Shown: positions 53,666-61,978 of the stretch, in pieces
Layout: each line of letters begins with the position of its first letter
Numbering within the stretch: the stretch's first letter is position 1
Assembly (NCBI GenBank): GCA_964525015.1
Contig: CAZGFY010000003.1
Coordinates: forward strand, 78,256-142,255
DNA length: 64,000 bases
Reading direction: 5' to 3'
Source of the DNA: RGIG3102 sp964525015
GTDB taxonomy: Bacteria > Bacillota > Clostridia > Oscillospirales > Ruminococcaceae
Position numbers and translations under genes: made by a program
The notes under the pieces: generated by a model
The model's input: only the letters and a program-made list of their open reading frames with translations
The model's database searches: none
What the model was told of the DNA's origin: nothing

Positions 53666-54000
53666 TGTAATTAACCTTTCTTAAATAAAAGCTTAAAATT
53701 TAAAAATTTAAGCTGATTATAGTTTTTTAAATATTATGAAATCTATATCCATAATATACAACTGTTTAATTTTATCATAAAATTTTAAAAAATCAAATAT
53801 AAATAAGTGAATAAATGTTATGAAAAATTTACAATATGGTAAAAAAAGTTTGATAGTGGTAAATTTCACTTTACATATCAGTGGATTTGTATTAATATAG
53901 TATTAGTGTAAATTTGCAAGAAAGAGGAAAGTAGTTTGAGAAAATCAAATTACATATTTTAAGCCTTTGTGCAAATCAATTTTGAAAGGAAAAAATAATA
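53666..54000. other. 335-bp AT-rich intergenic region
   Basis: This lies between two divergent genes. A possible plus-strand promoter is TTTACA (53870-53875), a 17-bp spacer and TAATAT (53893-53898), followed by a leader of about 100 bases with GAAAGGA before the yerB ATG. I see no ORF, no stable hairpin and no repeat here. Confidence 0.4.
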
Positions 54001-55209
54001 ATGAAAAAAATCCTAGCTTTAATTTTAGCATCAGTTACTGCTATGGCGATGCTAACAGCCTGTGGTGATAGCGATAATAATAATGGCACGTCAACTGACG
54101 CAACACCAGAGCCAACACCAACACCTAAAGTTTTATACGTTGAGCCTTTTACTGGGGAAGAGCAATCTTTTGATTATCCACAAGGACAAAGACCAATTGC
54201 TGTTATGGTTAATAACATTATGCAAGTTGGAACAAGACAAATTGCCTGGCCACATTATGGCTTATCAGAAGCAGATGTTATCTTTGAAATGGAAACAGAA
54301 GGTGGCATCACTAGAATGATGGCGATATTTAGAGATTACACTCAAATGCCACAAGTGGGCCCTGTTAGAAGTGCAAGAGACCAATTTGTTCAAATGCTTT
54401 TACCAACTTCTGCTTTATATGTTCACGAAGGTGAATCAACTTATGCTCGCAATATGCTAGATTATTATCAATATGATAACGCTGAAATGGAAGCGAATGA
54501 TGGAATTATCTTCTGGGACGATTCTTTAACTGATAGAGAAAGAGAGCACAGAGCATTTACAACAGGTCAATTAGTTACAGATTATATCAATGAAGATAAT
54601 CTTGATGATGATATAATTTTAGAAGAAGGCGAACCACTTCCTTTATTCAACTGGCACGATTACGATTTACCAGATAGAGAATTAATAAGTGTTGATGTTA
54701 ATAGTATTCAAGTGACATATTCTTCTTCATATAAAGGTGAACTAGTTTACAACCCAGAAACTCAAACATACACAAAAGAACACACATATAGACAAAATGG
54801 CGAAACTAGAACTTTAGTTGACGCTGGAAATTCAAACCTACCAGTTGAATTTGATAATGTGTTTGTACTTTGGACACCGGTTGAATTATACCCAGGCGAC
54901 TATGTACCAAACTTTGATTTAGGCTCAGGTGGCGTTGGCTACTATTTCTGCAACGGTAAGGTTGAGAAAATTATGTGGCAAAAAGGTGCACCAGATTCAT
55001 CTTTAACATTCTATGATTTCAACGGCGACGGCGCTGAAATTGAAGTTAACCCAGGGAAAAGCTATATCACTGTTATCGATTTAGATAACTATGATGAATT
55101 TATGTTTGATAATGTTCCTGTTGATGTAAACAGCGACTACTCAACACCACCAGCAACTCCTGCTCCAGAAACAACAGATTCAACTGCTACTGAAAGCGTT
55201 GCTGAATAA
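54001..55209 (+). CDS. DUF3048 lipoprotein (YerB-like), paralogue 1
   Basis: The 402-aa exported lipoprotein has a signal peptide with lipobox LTAC (C21), a Thr/Pro-rich linker, then the two-part DUF3048 domain. The domain has RPIAVMVNNIMQ, GLSEADVIFEMETEGGITR, MAIFRDYTQMPQVGPVRSARD and, in the C-terminal half, ITVIDLDNYD. A Thr/Pro-rich tail ends it. YerB-type proteins are common in Firmicutes and of unknown function. A second paralogue lies 326 bases downstream on the same strand. A terminator follows. Confidence 0.9.
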   Translation: MKKILALILASVTAMAMLTACGDSDNNNGTSTDATPEPTPTPKVLYVEPFTGEEQSFDYPQGQRPIAVMVNNIMQVGTRQIAWPHYGLSEADVIFEMETEGGITRMMAIFRDYTQMPQVGPVRSARDQFVQMLLPTSALYVHEGESTYARNMLDYYQYDNAEMEANDGIIFWDDSLTDREREHRAFTTGQLVTDYINEDNLDDDIILEEGEPLPLFNWHDYDLPDRELISVDVNSIQVTYSSSYKGELVYNPETQTYTKEHTYRQNGETRTLVDAGNSNLPVEFDNVFVLWTPVELYPGDYVPNFDLGSGGVGYYFCNGKVEKIMWQKGAPDSSLTFYDFNGDGAEIEVNPGKSYITVIDLDNYDEFMFDNVPVDVNSDYSTPPATPAPETTDSTATESVAE

Positions 55210-55219
55210 TATTTAAATT

Positions 55220-55255
55220 AAAAAGTTATCACGAATTTGTGATAACTTTTTATAT
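55220..55255 (+). terminator. Rho-independent terminator
   Basis: AAAAAGTTATCAC pairs with GTGATAACTTTTT over a six-base loop and is followed by TATATTTA. Confidence 0.85.
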
Positions 55256-55350
55256 TTATGTAAATATATGATAATTTTATAAAAAAAGATTTACAAAAAG
55301 GATATAAAGGTTTACAAGGATAAGATTATATTATATAATAAACACATTAA

Positions 55351-55445
55351 GACGTTTTATGTAATTGCTTTAGTGATTTTCCTGCGATACTCTTTGCAGA
55401 AAAATAAAACTCGAATAAATAATCGCAGCGAAGTGAAGATTATTT
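55351..55445 (-). repeat. 95-bp interspersed three-hairpin element, copy C (inverted)
   Basis: On the minus strand it has the same order as copies A and B: AAATAATC/GATTATTT, then TTTTTCTGC/GCAGGAAAA, then AATCAC/GCAATT, ending ACATAAAACGTC. The second and third stems carry substitutions that weaken pairing, so this is the most diverged copy. It lies between the two yerB paralogues. Confidence 0.85.
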
Positions 55446-55464
55446 ATATAATAGTTAGGATAGC

Positions 55465-55473
55465 TGATATAAT
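55465..55473 (+). promoter_or_regulatory. extended -10 promoter element before yerB paralogue 2
   Basis: TGATATAAT (TG-N-TATAAT) lies 63 bases before the TTG start, 20 bases beyond copy C of the repeat. No good -35 is visible. Confidence 0.4.
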
Positions 55474-55535
55474 CTAAATTATGTGTTAAAATATATCGTG
55501 TAGCTTAAAGATTTAAGAATAAAAGGAGATTTACC

Positions 55536-56630
55536 TTGAATAAATTTAAAAGAATACTTAGCCTGGTTTTAGCTTTTTCATTAATGGCAAGCCTTACAGC
55601 CTGCTCAAATAGTGAAAGCCAAACAGCGGAAGAAACTACAACTGATACTCCTGAGGTTAAAGAAGAGGTAGTTGAAAGAAACTATAACTATTTAACAGGT
55701 GAAGAGATTGAAAATGATGAAGAATCAACTTCTCGTCCAGTTGCTATTATGATAAACAATGCAAAGCAAGCACTTCCACAAAAAGGACTTTCAAGTGCGC
55801 AGGTTATATACGAGGCGGTAACTGAAGGTGGAATAACTCGCTTGATGGCTGTTTATCCTAGTATAGAATCAGTTGGAACAGTTGGCCCTGTTAGAAGTGC
55901 GAGAGACCAATTCGTTGAGTTTGTTCTTCCATTAAATGCAGTTTATGTTAATATAGGTGCATCAAAATATGCAAATGAAATGCTAGAATCATACAACTAT
56001 CAAAATGTTGACGGCTTGTATCTTGGTGAAAATGCTTTTTATATCGACACTGAAAGAGAAGCAATCCTAGCCCCTGAACATTGCTGGTTTACAAATTCAG
56101 AGCTTATCACTCAAGGTGCACAGATGCAATCAATTGATACAAACGGAAATGTGTATCCAATTTTTAATTTTGATTTAGAAAATGGCGAAGTTTCACTTGA
56201 TAGCGAGAGTGCTGTGAAAATTGAATACAGCTACTCAGAGTATGCCCCTGTTAGCTTTACTTATGATGAAACAACTGGTAAATATTTAAAAACAGCCTTT
56301 GGCGCACCACATATAGATGCAGAAACAAATGAGCAATTAGCATTTGATAATGTGTTCGTGTTATATGCTCCAATTGGATATAAAGAAGATTTAGTTGTGC
56401 CAGATTTTAATTTAAGCACAGGCACTGGCTACTATTTTAATGATGGTGAATACATAAAAATCACATACAGTAAAGAAGAGCCAAGAGCACCACTTGTGAT
56501 AATGGATGAAAACGGCGACGAGATAAAAGTTGAAGTTGGGGAAAGTTATGTTGGAATAGTTGGCGAAGAAAAAGCAGAAGAAATTATTATAACAGCAATG
56601 GAAACTACTGAAGATACAACAGAAGAATAA
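55536..56630 (+). CDS. DUF3048 lipoprotein (YerB-like), paralogue 2, TTG start
   Basis: The 364-aa lipoprotein begins at a TTG behind AAAAGGAGA; no ATG fits. It has the lipobox LTAC (C23), an acidic linker and the DUF3048 blocks RPVAIMINNAKQ, GLSSAQVIYEAVTEGGITR and MAVYPSIESVGTVGPVRSARD. The shared GPVRSARDQFV stretch and overall order show common descent with paralogue 1, but the proteins are well diverged. Function is unknown; an envelope role is likely from its location. A terminator follows. Confidence 0.9.
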   Translation: MNKFKRILSLVLAFSLMASLTACSNSESQTAEETTTDTPEVKEEVVERNYNYLTGEEIENDEESTSRPVAIMINNAKQALPQKGLSSAQVIYEAVTEGGITRLMAVYPSIESVGTVGPVRSARDQFVEFVLPLNAVYVNIGASKYANEMLESYNYQNVDGLYLGENAFYIDTEREAILAPEHCWFTNSELITQGAQMQSIDTNGNVYPIFNFDLENGEVSLDSESAVKIEYSYSEYAPVSFTYDETTGKYLKTAFGAPHIDAETNEQLAFDNVFVLYAPIGYKEDLVVPDFNLSTGTGYYFNDGEYIKITYSKEEPRAPLVIMDENGDEIKVEVGESYVGIVGEEKAEEIIITAMETTEDTTEE

Positions 56631-56634
56631 AATC

Positions 56635-56665
56635 AAAAAAAGACAGCCAAGGCTGTCTTTTTTAT
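56635..56665 (+). terminator. Rho-independent terminator
   Basis: AAAAAGACAGCC pairs with GGCTGTCTTTTT over a two-base loop with a T run, between the convergent yerB paralogue 2 and XRE genes. Confidence 0.88.
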
Positions 56666-56705
56666 TGAAAAATTATTAGTTTTAATATATAATATATATT
56701 AAATA

Positions 56706-57374
56706 TTATTTTATATTATCTTCTGCATATTTTACAACATTAAGTAGGGCTGTTATTTGATTTGGATAATCCTCGCTTAAAGATTCAGTTGTCATTTCAA
56801 AATAAGGGGAAACTTCTTTTACAACAGTTTTATTACATAACACTTCTTTTAAGTTTGCAGATGTTTTATGTAAGGCTGCATTGGTGTACCCTTCAAATAA
56901 TGAATTAGAGATATTAAAAAGGCTAGTGCTATTTTGCTTATTTGAATTATAAATCATACGAAACATTTTATAACAGCTAATCATTAAAAAGTTGCTGACA
57001 AGTGTTGTGAGTTCTTTGTTTTTAGCTTTTGAAAGTTTATCATAGATAATATTTAAACTGCTAGAAATAAGCCTTTTATTCATCGCAGGCAAAACACTTC
57101 CTGTGAATTTACTATCACTTTTAAGTTCAGCCCCTGATAATTCAAAAACATCTAAAACTACTCCGTTTCTATCTGCAGTGCGCCCTAAAACATAGTCGCT
57201 TGAAACATTGTAGTAATCGCATAACTTAATTAAAAAATCAAGCCCACACTCACGAAGTCCTTTTTCATAGTGACTAAGTAGGGCTTGGCTAATTCCAAGG
57301 TCAAGCGCTGCCTGCTTTTGAGTTATATTTCGCTCTTTTCTTAAAAGAGTTATAATTCTGCTAAAATTATTCAT
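56706..57374 (-). CDS. XRE-family transcriptional regulator
   Basis: The 222-aa protein has an N-terminal Cro/C1 helix-turn-helix (IITLLRKERNITQKQAALDL, then ISQALLSHYEKGLRECGLDF, about 7-65) and a C-terminal helical part of about 140 residues of unknown role. I chose the ATG at 57374, preceded by TAAGGAGTG; the frame is open further upstream without a binding site. It is divergent from the histidine phosphatase gene. The target is unknown. No phage genes are near, so a housekeeping or stress role is as likely as a mobile origin. Confidence 0.88.
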   Translation of the reverse strand: MNNFSRIITLLRKERNITQKQAALDLGISQALLSHYEKGLRECGLDFLIKLCDYYNVSSDYVLGRTADRNGVVLDVFELSGAELKSDSKFTGSVLPAMNKRLISSSLNIIYDKLSKAKNKELTTLVSNFLMISCYKMFRMIYNSNKQNSTSLFNISNSLFEGYTNAALHKTSANLKEVLCNKTVVKEVSPYFEMTTESLSEDYPNQITALLNVVKYAEDNIK

Positions 57375-57568
57375 TGTGATTGAACACTCCTTAAATACTA
57401 CTGTTTGTAAATTATAACCTAAAAAAAACATAATGTAAATAGCAATATTCGACTTTTAATTATAAAATATGATAAAATATTGTTTAAAATATATAAATTT
57501 GTTGAAAACTAAAAATAAATACAATCTTATGTTATTGCTTATAGCGTAAGTGAAAGGAATTTTATAAA

Positions 57569-58240
57569 ATGAAAAACTACAAATTACATCTAGTGAGGCA
57601 CGGGCTTACAGAAGGAAACATCAAAGGCGTGTATCTTGGTGCAGGGATTGATAGCCCAGTTTCTGAGGAGGGAATAAAAAGATTAAATAGTCTTTTAGAA
57701 AGGTTTGAATATCCAAACTCTCAAAAAATTTATTCTAGCCCAATGAGAAGAGCAAGAGAATCGTCTGAGATTTTATTTAAAGATAAAGAATATGTGATAG
57801 TTTCGGATTTAATGGAATGTAAGTTTGGCGAATTTGAAGGCAAAACTGCACAGGAATTAATGAAAACAAATGAAAATTTTGCAAAATGGCTGGATGTTAG
57901 TAGTGGATATGTTCCAGAAGGCGGAGAATCTAGTATGGAATTTGCAAATAGATGTGCGAGCGCCTTAAATGAGATATTTACAGATATGATGACTAATGGA
58001 ATTTTTGAGGCAACAGCTGTTTGCCATGGTGGGGTTATTTCAATATTACTAGCAATGTTTGCTTATCCTAAAAAGGGTGTAAATGAATGGATGGCTGATA
58101 ACGGCTGTGGATACACAATACAAACAACAACTGCAAACTGGACAAGAGATAATTTAGTTGAAGTGGTTAACTTATTACCATTTGGATATGACGGAAGTGA
58201 ATCTGCATTAAATAAATTTAAAGCGCCAAGCGAAGAATAA
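57569..58240 (+). CDS. histidine phosphatase family protein (phosphoglycerate mutase-like)
   Basis: The 223-aa protein has the phospho-histidine motif LVRHGLTEGN (H11, R10) and YSSPMRRARES with the phosphate-binding Arg. EGGESSMEFANR and the second His in AVCHGGVIS (about 153) follow. The acidic residue comes from MECKFGEFEGKT. Members include phosphatases of sugar phosphates, cobalamin intermediates and others; I cannot name the substrate. AAAGGAATT precedes the ATG. The HIT gene follows after 30 bases. Confidence 0.88.
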   Translation: MKNYKLHLVRHGLTEGNIKGVYLGAGIDSPVSEEGIKRLNSLLERFEYPNSQKIYSSPMRRARESSEILFKDKEYVIVSDLMECKFGEFEGKTAQELMKTNENFAKWLDVSSGYVPEGGESSMEFANRCASALNEIFTDMMTNGIFEATAVCHGGVISILLAMFAYPKKGVNEWMADNGCGYTIQTTTANWTRDNLVEVVNLLPFGYDGSESALNKFKAPSEE

Positions 58241-58270
58241 TTTATAAAAAAATAAAAAGGAGTAATTATT

Positions 58271-58693
58271 ATGAAAGATCAAAATTGTGCATACTGTGTA
58301 GAGGGGGAACTTTTAGATAAGTTCGGGATTAAAATTTGTGATTTAGATACATCGCTATTAATTCTTTTTAAAGAGCAAAGCCATAAAGGCCGTGTTATCG
58401 TGGCACATAAAAGCCATGTTAGTGAAATGGTTAATTTAACAAACGAGGAAAGAAATGCTTATTTTGCCGATGTTAATAAAGCGGCAAAGGCGATACATAA
58501 AGCTTTTTCACCACAAAAAATTAACTATGGGGCATACGGCGATACTGGCTGTCATCTGCATTTCCATCTAGTTCCAAAATACAAAGATGATGAATTTGAA
58601 TGGGGAACAACATTTGAAATGAACCCAAATAGAAAATATCTATCAGAAGAAGAATACACAGAAATTATAAATGCTATTAAAGAAAATTTATAA
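58271..58693 (+). CDS. HIT-family nucleotide-binding protein
   Basis: The 140-aa protein has the histidine triad GCHLHFHLVPKY (H-x-H-x-H, about 96-107) and a CxxC-like start (CAYC) that may bind zinc as in Hint-type proteins. Such enzymes hydrolyse AMP-lysine, AMP-sugars or dinucleoside polyphosphates. The substrate here is unknown. AAAAAGGAG precedes the ATG. It is likely co-transcribed with the histidine phosphatase. Confidence 0.9.
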   Translation: MKDQNCAYCVEGELLDKFGIKICDLDTSLLILFKEQSHKGRVIVAHKSHVSEMVNLTNEERNAYFADVNKAAKAIHKAFSPQKINYGAYGDTGCHLHFHLVPKYKDDEFEWGTTFEMNPNRKYLSEEEYTEIINAIKENL

Positions 58694-59086
58694 TTTTAAT
58701 AAATAGTCAGCTTAAAGTGGATACTCTCAAAGAAAATTTAATTTAAGCGAAAACCTACAAGGAATGGCGAAAGCCATTCCTTGATTGTTATAAAAATCTT
58801 CGATTTTTGAAAGTTTATTTTACTTTTGATGCCAAAAGTAAAGCAAAACCACCGCTTTTTTCACGCACGACGCGGGTAAAAAGGCGTTACTAAGACATCC
58901 GCTCACTTAAGCTTCGAAACCTTCGCTTTGCGAATTCTCAGCTTTACTTTTTTTAAAAAAGCACCAGTTCGCTAGCTGATTGCGAACAACAATTAAGTCG
59001 CACACCTTTACTTTGTACGCTAAAATACCGATTTTATTTTGAAAATCGGTATTTGTTCTTTATTGATATCTGTGTTAAGCTGGCTA
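58694..59086. other. intergenic region with several hairpins
   Basis: No gene is seen. Hairpins are: AAGGAATGGC-GAAA-GCCATTCCTT (58759-58782); AAAAATC-TTC-GATTTTT (58792-58808); TTTACTTTT-GATGCC-AAAAGTAAA (58818-58841); and a terminator, AAATACCGATTTT with AAAATCGGTATTT (59023-59054). The stretch 58850-59010 is less AT-rich than its surroundings (ACGCACGACGCGGGT). The first hairpin has the same core as the terminator at 8174. Confidence 0.6.
59023..59062 (+). terminator. terminator-like hairpin
   Basis: AAATACCGATTTT pairs with AAAATCGGTATTT over a six-base loop, followed by GTTCTTT. It belongs to the GATTTT-stem terminator family of this window. Confidence 0.7.
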
Positions 59087-59141
59087 TTTTAAATTATTGT
59101 TTAATAATAAAAAATATGATATAATATAGTTTGGTAAAAAT
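59087..59141 (+). repeat. 55-bp direct repeat flanking the N gap, left copy
   Basis: These 55 bases are identical to 59242-59296 on the other side of the gap. Such exact overlap of contig ends is an assembly signature and not a biological repeat. Confidence 0.95.
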
Positions 59142-59241
59142 NNNNNNNNNNNNNNNNNNNNNNNNNNNNNNNNNNNNNNNNNNNNNNNNNNNNNNNNNNN
59201 NNNNNNNNNNNNNNNNNNNNNNNNNNNNNNNNNNNNNNNNN
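59142..59241. other. assembly gap of 100 N
   Basis: Exactly 100 undetermined bases, a conventional placeholder for a gap of unknown size. Both flanks are the same 55-bp sequence, so the contigs probably overlap and nothing is missing. Confidence 0.98.
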
Positions 59242-59296
59242 TTTTAAATTATTGTTTAATAATAAAAAATATGATATAATATAGTTTGGTAAAAAT
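59242..59296 (+). repeat. 55-bp direct repeat flanking the N gap, right copy
   Basis: Identical to 59087-59141. It contains the promoter of the downstream flavoprotein operon. Confidence 0.95.
59252..59280 (+). promoter_or_regulatory. sigma-A promoter with extended -10
   Basis: TTGTTT (59252-59257), a 17-bp spacer, and TATAAT (59275-59280) preceded by TG-A. It drives the group flavoprotein-cmk-plsC and perhaps ispH-S1. Confidence 0.65.
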
Positions 59297-59366
59297 TAAA
59301 TTCGGATTATATTAAGAGTTTATTTAATGAAAAAAACAAACCCTTAGAAAAAGAATGGATACAAAA

Positions 59367-60590
59367 ATGGATATAATAATAATTGGGGCAGGTGCCTCGG
59401 GGCTTTTTTGTGCTGGATTTTTAGCTCAAAAGGGGTATAAGGTTAAAATTATCGAGCATTCTGATATAACAGCTAAAAAGCTACTCATAACAGGCAAGGG
59501 CAGATGTAATTTAACAAATGATACAGACGAAGAAACGATACTAAAAAACGTTAGGAGTAATCCTAAGTTTTTATATTCTGCTATCTATCAATATTCTCCA
59601 TATATGGTTATGGAGAAATTTAAAGAGCTTGGAGTGCCTTTGAAAACTGAAAGGGGAAGAAGAGTTTTTCCAGTTTCGGATAAGGCGTTAGATATCAAAA
59701 TTGCACTTGAAAAACACGCTGAAAAGGCAGATATTATATATGATGAAGTGCAAAACTTAATAATTAAAGAAAACTCTGTTGTTGGGGTTAATTTAAAAAA
59801 CAATAGAAAATTATATGCAGATAAAGTTATAGTTGCCACTGGGGGAATGTCGTATAAAAACACTGGAAGTACAGGCGATGGATATAAATTTGCAAAAGAG
59901 GCAGGGCACACAATAATAAAACCAACAGCCAGCCTTGTGCCTTTAGTTGAAGATGGAAACACCTGCCAGAAAATGATGGGATTATCTTTAAAAAATGTTA
60001 ACCTATCGATTTTTCATAAAGATAAAAAAGTATTTTCTGAGCAAGGGGAAATGATGTTTTCTCATTTTGGAATAACAGGGCCACTAGTTTTGAGTGCATC
60101 CTGTCATATAAAAGATGATAAAATAAAAGAGCATAGGGCAGTGATTGATTTAAAGCCTGCTTTAAACGAAGATGTTTTATATAAAAGAATAGGGGAAGAT
60201 TTTGAAAAGTTTGCATCAAAAAAGGCAAATTCTTCTCTTGATAAACTACTTCCAAAATCTATGATACCTGTTGTTTTAGATATTTGGGGGATTGATATTA
60301 ATAAAAATATTAACCAAATAACTAAAGAAGAAAGAATGGCGCTAGTTAAAATTCTAAAAGGATTTAGCATTAATTTAAAATCTAAATACAAGCTGGATAT
60401 AGCTGTTATAACAGCAGGTGGCGTTTCGACAAAGGAAATCAATCCTAGCAATATGCAATCAAAAATAAAGGATAATCTTTATTTTATAGGCGAAGTTATC
60501 GATGTTGATGCATATACTGGAGGATACAATCTGCAAATTGCATTTTCAACAGCGTACCTTGCTGCTGACTCAATAATTAATAATTACTAA
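59367..60590 (+). CDS. NAD(P)/FAD-dependent oxidoreductase, HI0933/BaiN-like
   Basis: The 407-aa flavoprotein has the FAD-binding Rossmann start IIIIGAGASGLFCAGFLA and the family block KKLLITGKGRCNLTN (about 37-51). VIVATGGMSYKNTGSTGDGY lies in the middle, with ITAGGVSTKEI and FIGEVIDVDAYTGGYNLQIA at the C-terminus. The family includes BaiN, but most members have no known substrate. I prefer the ATG at 59367; one at 59355 is in frame, and neither has a strong ribosome binding site. It lies just upstream of cmk, a conserved clostridial order. Confidence 0.9.
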   Translation: MDIIIIGAGASGLFCAGFLAQKGYKVKIIEHSDITAKKLLITGKGRCNLTNDTDEETILKNVRSNPKFLYSAIYQYSPYMVMEKFKELGVPLKTERGRRVFPVSDKALDIKIALEKHAEKADIIYDEVQNLIIKENSVVGVNLKNNRKLYADKVIVATGGMSYKNTGSTGDGYKFAKEAGHTIIKPTASLVPLVEDGNTCQKMMGLSLKNVNLSIFHKDKKVFSEQGEMMFSHFGITGPLVLSASCHIKDDKIKEHRAVIDLKPALNEDVLYKRIGEDFEKFASKKANSSLDKLLPKSMIPVVLDIWGIDINKNINQITKEERMALVKILKGFSINLKSKYKLDIAVITAGGVSTKEINPSNMQSKIKDNLYFIGEVIDVDAYTGGYNLQIAFSTAYLAADSIINNY

Positions 60591-60605
60591 AAAGGAAAAA
60601 TAAAT

Positions 60606-61277
60606 ATGAATTACCAAGTTGCAATAGATGGGCCTAGTGGGGCAGGTAAAAGCAGTATAGCAAAGCTTTTAGCAAAAACTCTAGGAATTATCTATCTTGA
60701 TACAGGGGCGCTTTATCGCTCAATTGCCTTATATATGCTAAAAAATAATATAGAAATTGAAGATGAAACCTTAGTTTCTCAAAATTTAGAGAATATAAAA
60801 ATAGATATTAAATATGAAAACGACACTCAAAATGTGTTTTTAAATGGGGAAGATGTTTCAAATGAGATAAGAGAAAATAGAGTTTCACTTGCAACTAGCT
60901 GCGTTGCCTCATACAAAAAAGTTAGGGAGTTTTTACTGGATACTCAAAGGCAGATTGCTAATAAAAACAGCGTTTTAATGGATGGCAGAGATATAGGAAC
61001 AGTTGTATTGCCAAATGCGACAGTGAAAATATTTATGGTTGCAAGCCCAGAAGTTCGCGCAAAAAGAAGGATGCTAGAGCTTGAAAGTAAGGGCGAAAAA
61101 ATTGATTTTAAAGATATTTTAGAAGATATAAACACAAGGGATTACAATGATGCAAACCGAAAAGAAGCGCCATTAAAACAGGCTGATGATGCAATTTTAG
61201 TTTCCACTGATGATTGCACAATACAAGAAGTTTGTGATAAAATAATAGATATTATAAAAGAAAAGGCAGGAATTTAA
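60606..61277 (+). CDS. cmk: cytidylate kinase
   Basis: Cmk phosphorylates CMP and dCMP. The 223-aa protein has the P-loop IDGPSGAGKSS (about 7-17), YLDTGALYRS, the NMP-binding insert, MDGRDIGTVVLP, KIFMVASPEVRAKRR and the LID region NTRDYNDANRKEAPLK. AAAAAGGAAAA precedes the ATG. plsC starts three bases after its stop, so translation is coupled. Confidence 0.96.
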   Translation: MNYQVAIDGPSGAGKSSIAKLLAKTLGIIYLDTGALYRSIALYMLKNNIEIEDETLVSQNLENIKIDIKYENDTQNVFLNGEDVSNEIRENRVSLATSCVASYKKVREFLLDTQRQIANKNSVLMDGRDIGTVVLPNATVKIFMVASPEVRAKRRMLELESKGEKIDFKDILEDINTRDYNDANRKEAPLKQADDAILVSTDDCTIQEVCDKIIDIIKEKAGI

Positions 61278-61280
61278 ATT

Positions 61281-61913
61281 ATGGTATATATTTTTATGTT
61301 ATCGCTGGTTTTGGTGCTTTTTAGAGTTGTTTATAATTTTAAGCATAAAAATGCAGAGTATATTAAACAATATAAAAAAAATGGCAGACCATATATCCTA
61401 TGCTCAAACCATTTAACAATAATCGACCCTATTTTTATGGTTATGCCGTATGGATATGGGAAAAAATTTGCCGTTATGGGAAAAGCTGAGTTATTTCGAA
61501 ATCCATTAGCAGCTTGGTTTTTCTCTTCACTTGGGGTTTTCCCAGTTGAAAGAGGCACAGGGGACAAAACTGCGATTAATAAAGCGATTGATGATATAAA
61601 ATCAGGCAGAGGTATGCTTATTTTCCCAGAAGGCACGAGGGGAAAAAGCAATGAGATGCTTAAACTGAAATCAGGAATATTTATGATAGCAGGGCAAACT
61701 GGCGCTGATATTATCCCTTGCAGGGTTATCTATCCAAATAAAGATGATAAAATTCACTTTTTCCAAAAGGTGAGAGTTGTGTATGGGGAGCCACTTTTAG
61801 CCGAAGATTTGCAATTAACAAATGGCTCAAGAGATGCTTTAAGAGCTGCAAAAGTAAAATTAGAGGAAAGTTTTACAAAAATTTTAAAAGATTATCAGGA
61901 AAATCCATTTTAG
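61281..61913 (+). CDS. plsC: 1-acyl-sn-glycerol-3-phosphate acyltransferase
   Basis: PlsC adds the second acyl chain to make phosphatidic acid at the membrane. The 210-aa product has an N-terminal hydrophobic segment (about 1-16), the catalytic H-x4-D block SNHLTIIDP (about 44-52) and the substrate-binding FPEGTRGKSNEM (about 116-127). Together with plsX at 27928 the window encodes two of the three steps; plsY is not here. It lies between cmk and ispH-S1, a standard clostridial arrangement. Confidence 0.95.
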   Translation: MVYIFMLSLVLVLFRVVYNFKHKNAEYIKQYKKNGRPYILCSNHLTIIDPIFMVMPYGYGKKFAVMGKAELFRNPLAAWFFSSLGVFPVERGTGDKTAINKAIDDIKSGRGMLIFPEGTRGKSNEMLKLKSGIFMIAGQTGADIIPCRVIYPNKDDKIHFFQKVRVVYGEPLLAEDLQLTNGSRDALRAAKVKLEESFTKILKDYQENPF

Positions 61914-61978
61914 CACTTGTTTTTTTAAAAAAATAGTAGTAGAATAGTATAATATCAAAGAAAAGAGATATAATTTTT

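Noticed and set aside
59087..59296. 55-bp direct repeat as an attachment site or transposon end
   Set aside because: Exact identity, a length of exactly 55 and a 100-N spacer are the mark of overlapping contig ends.
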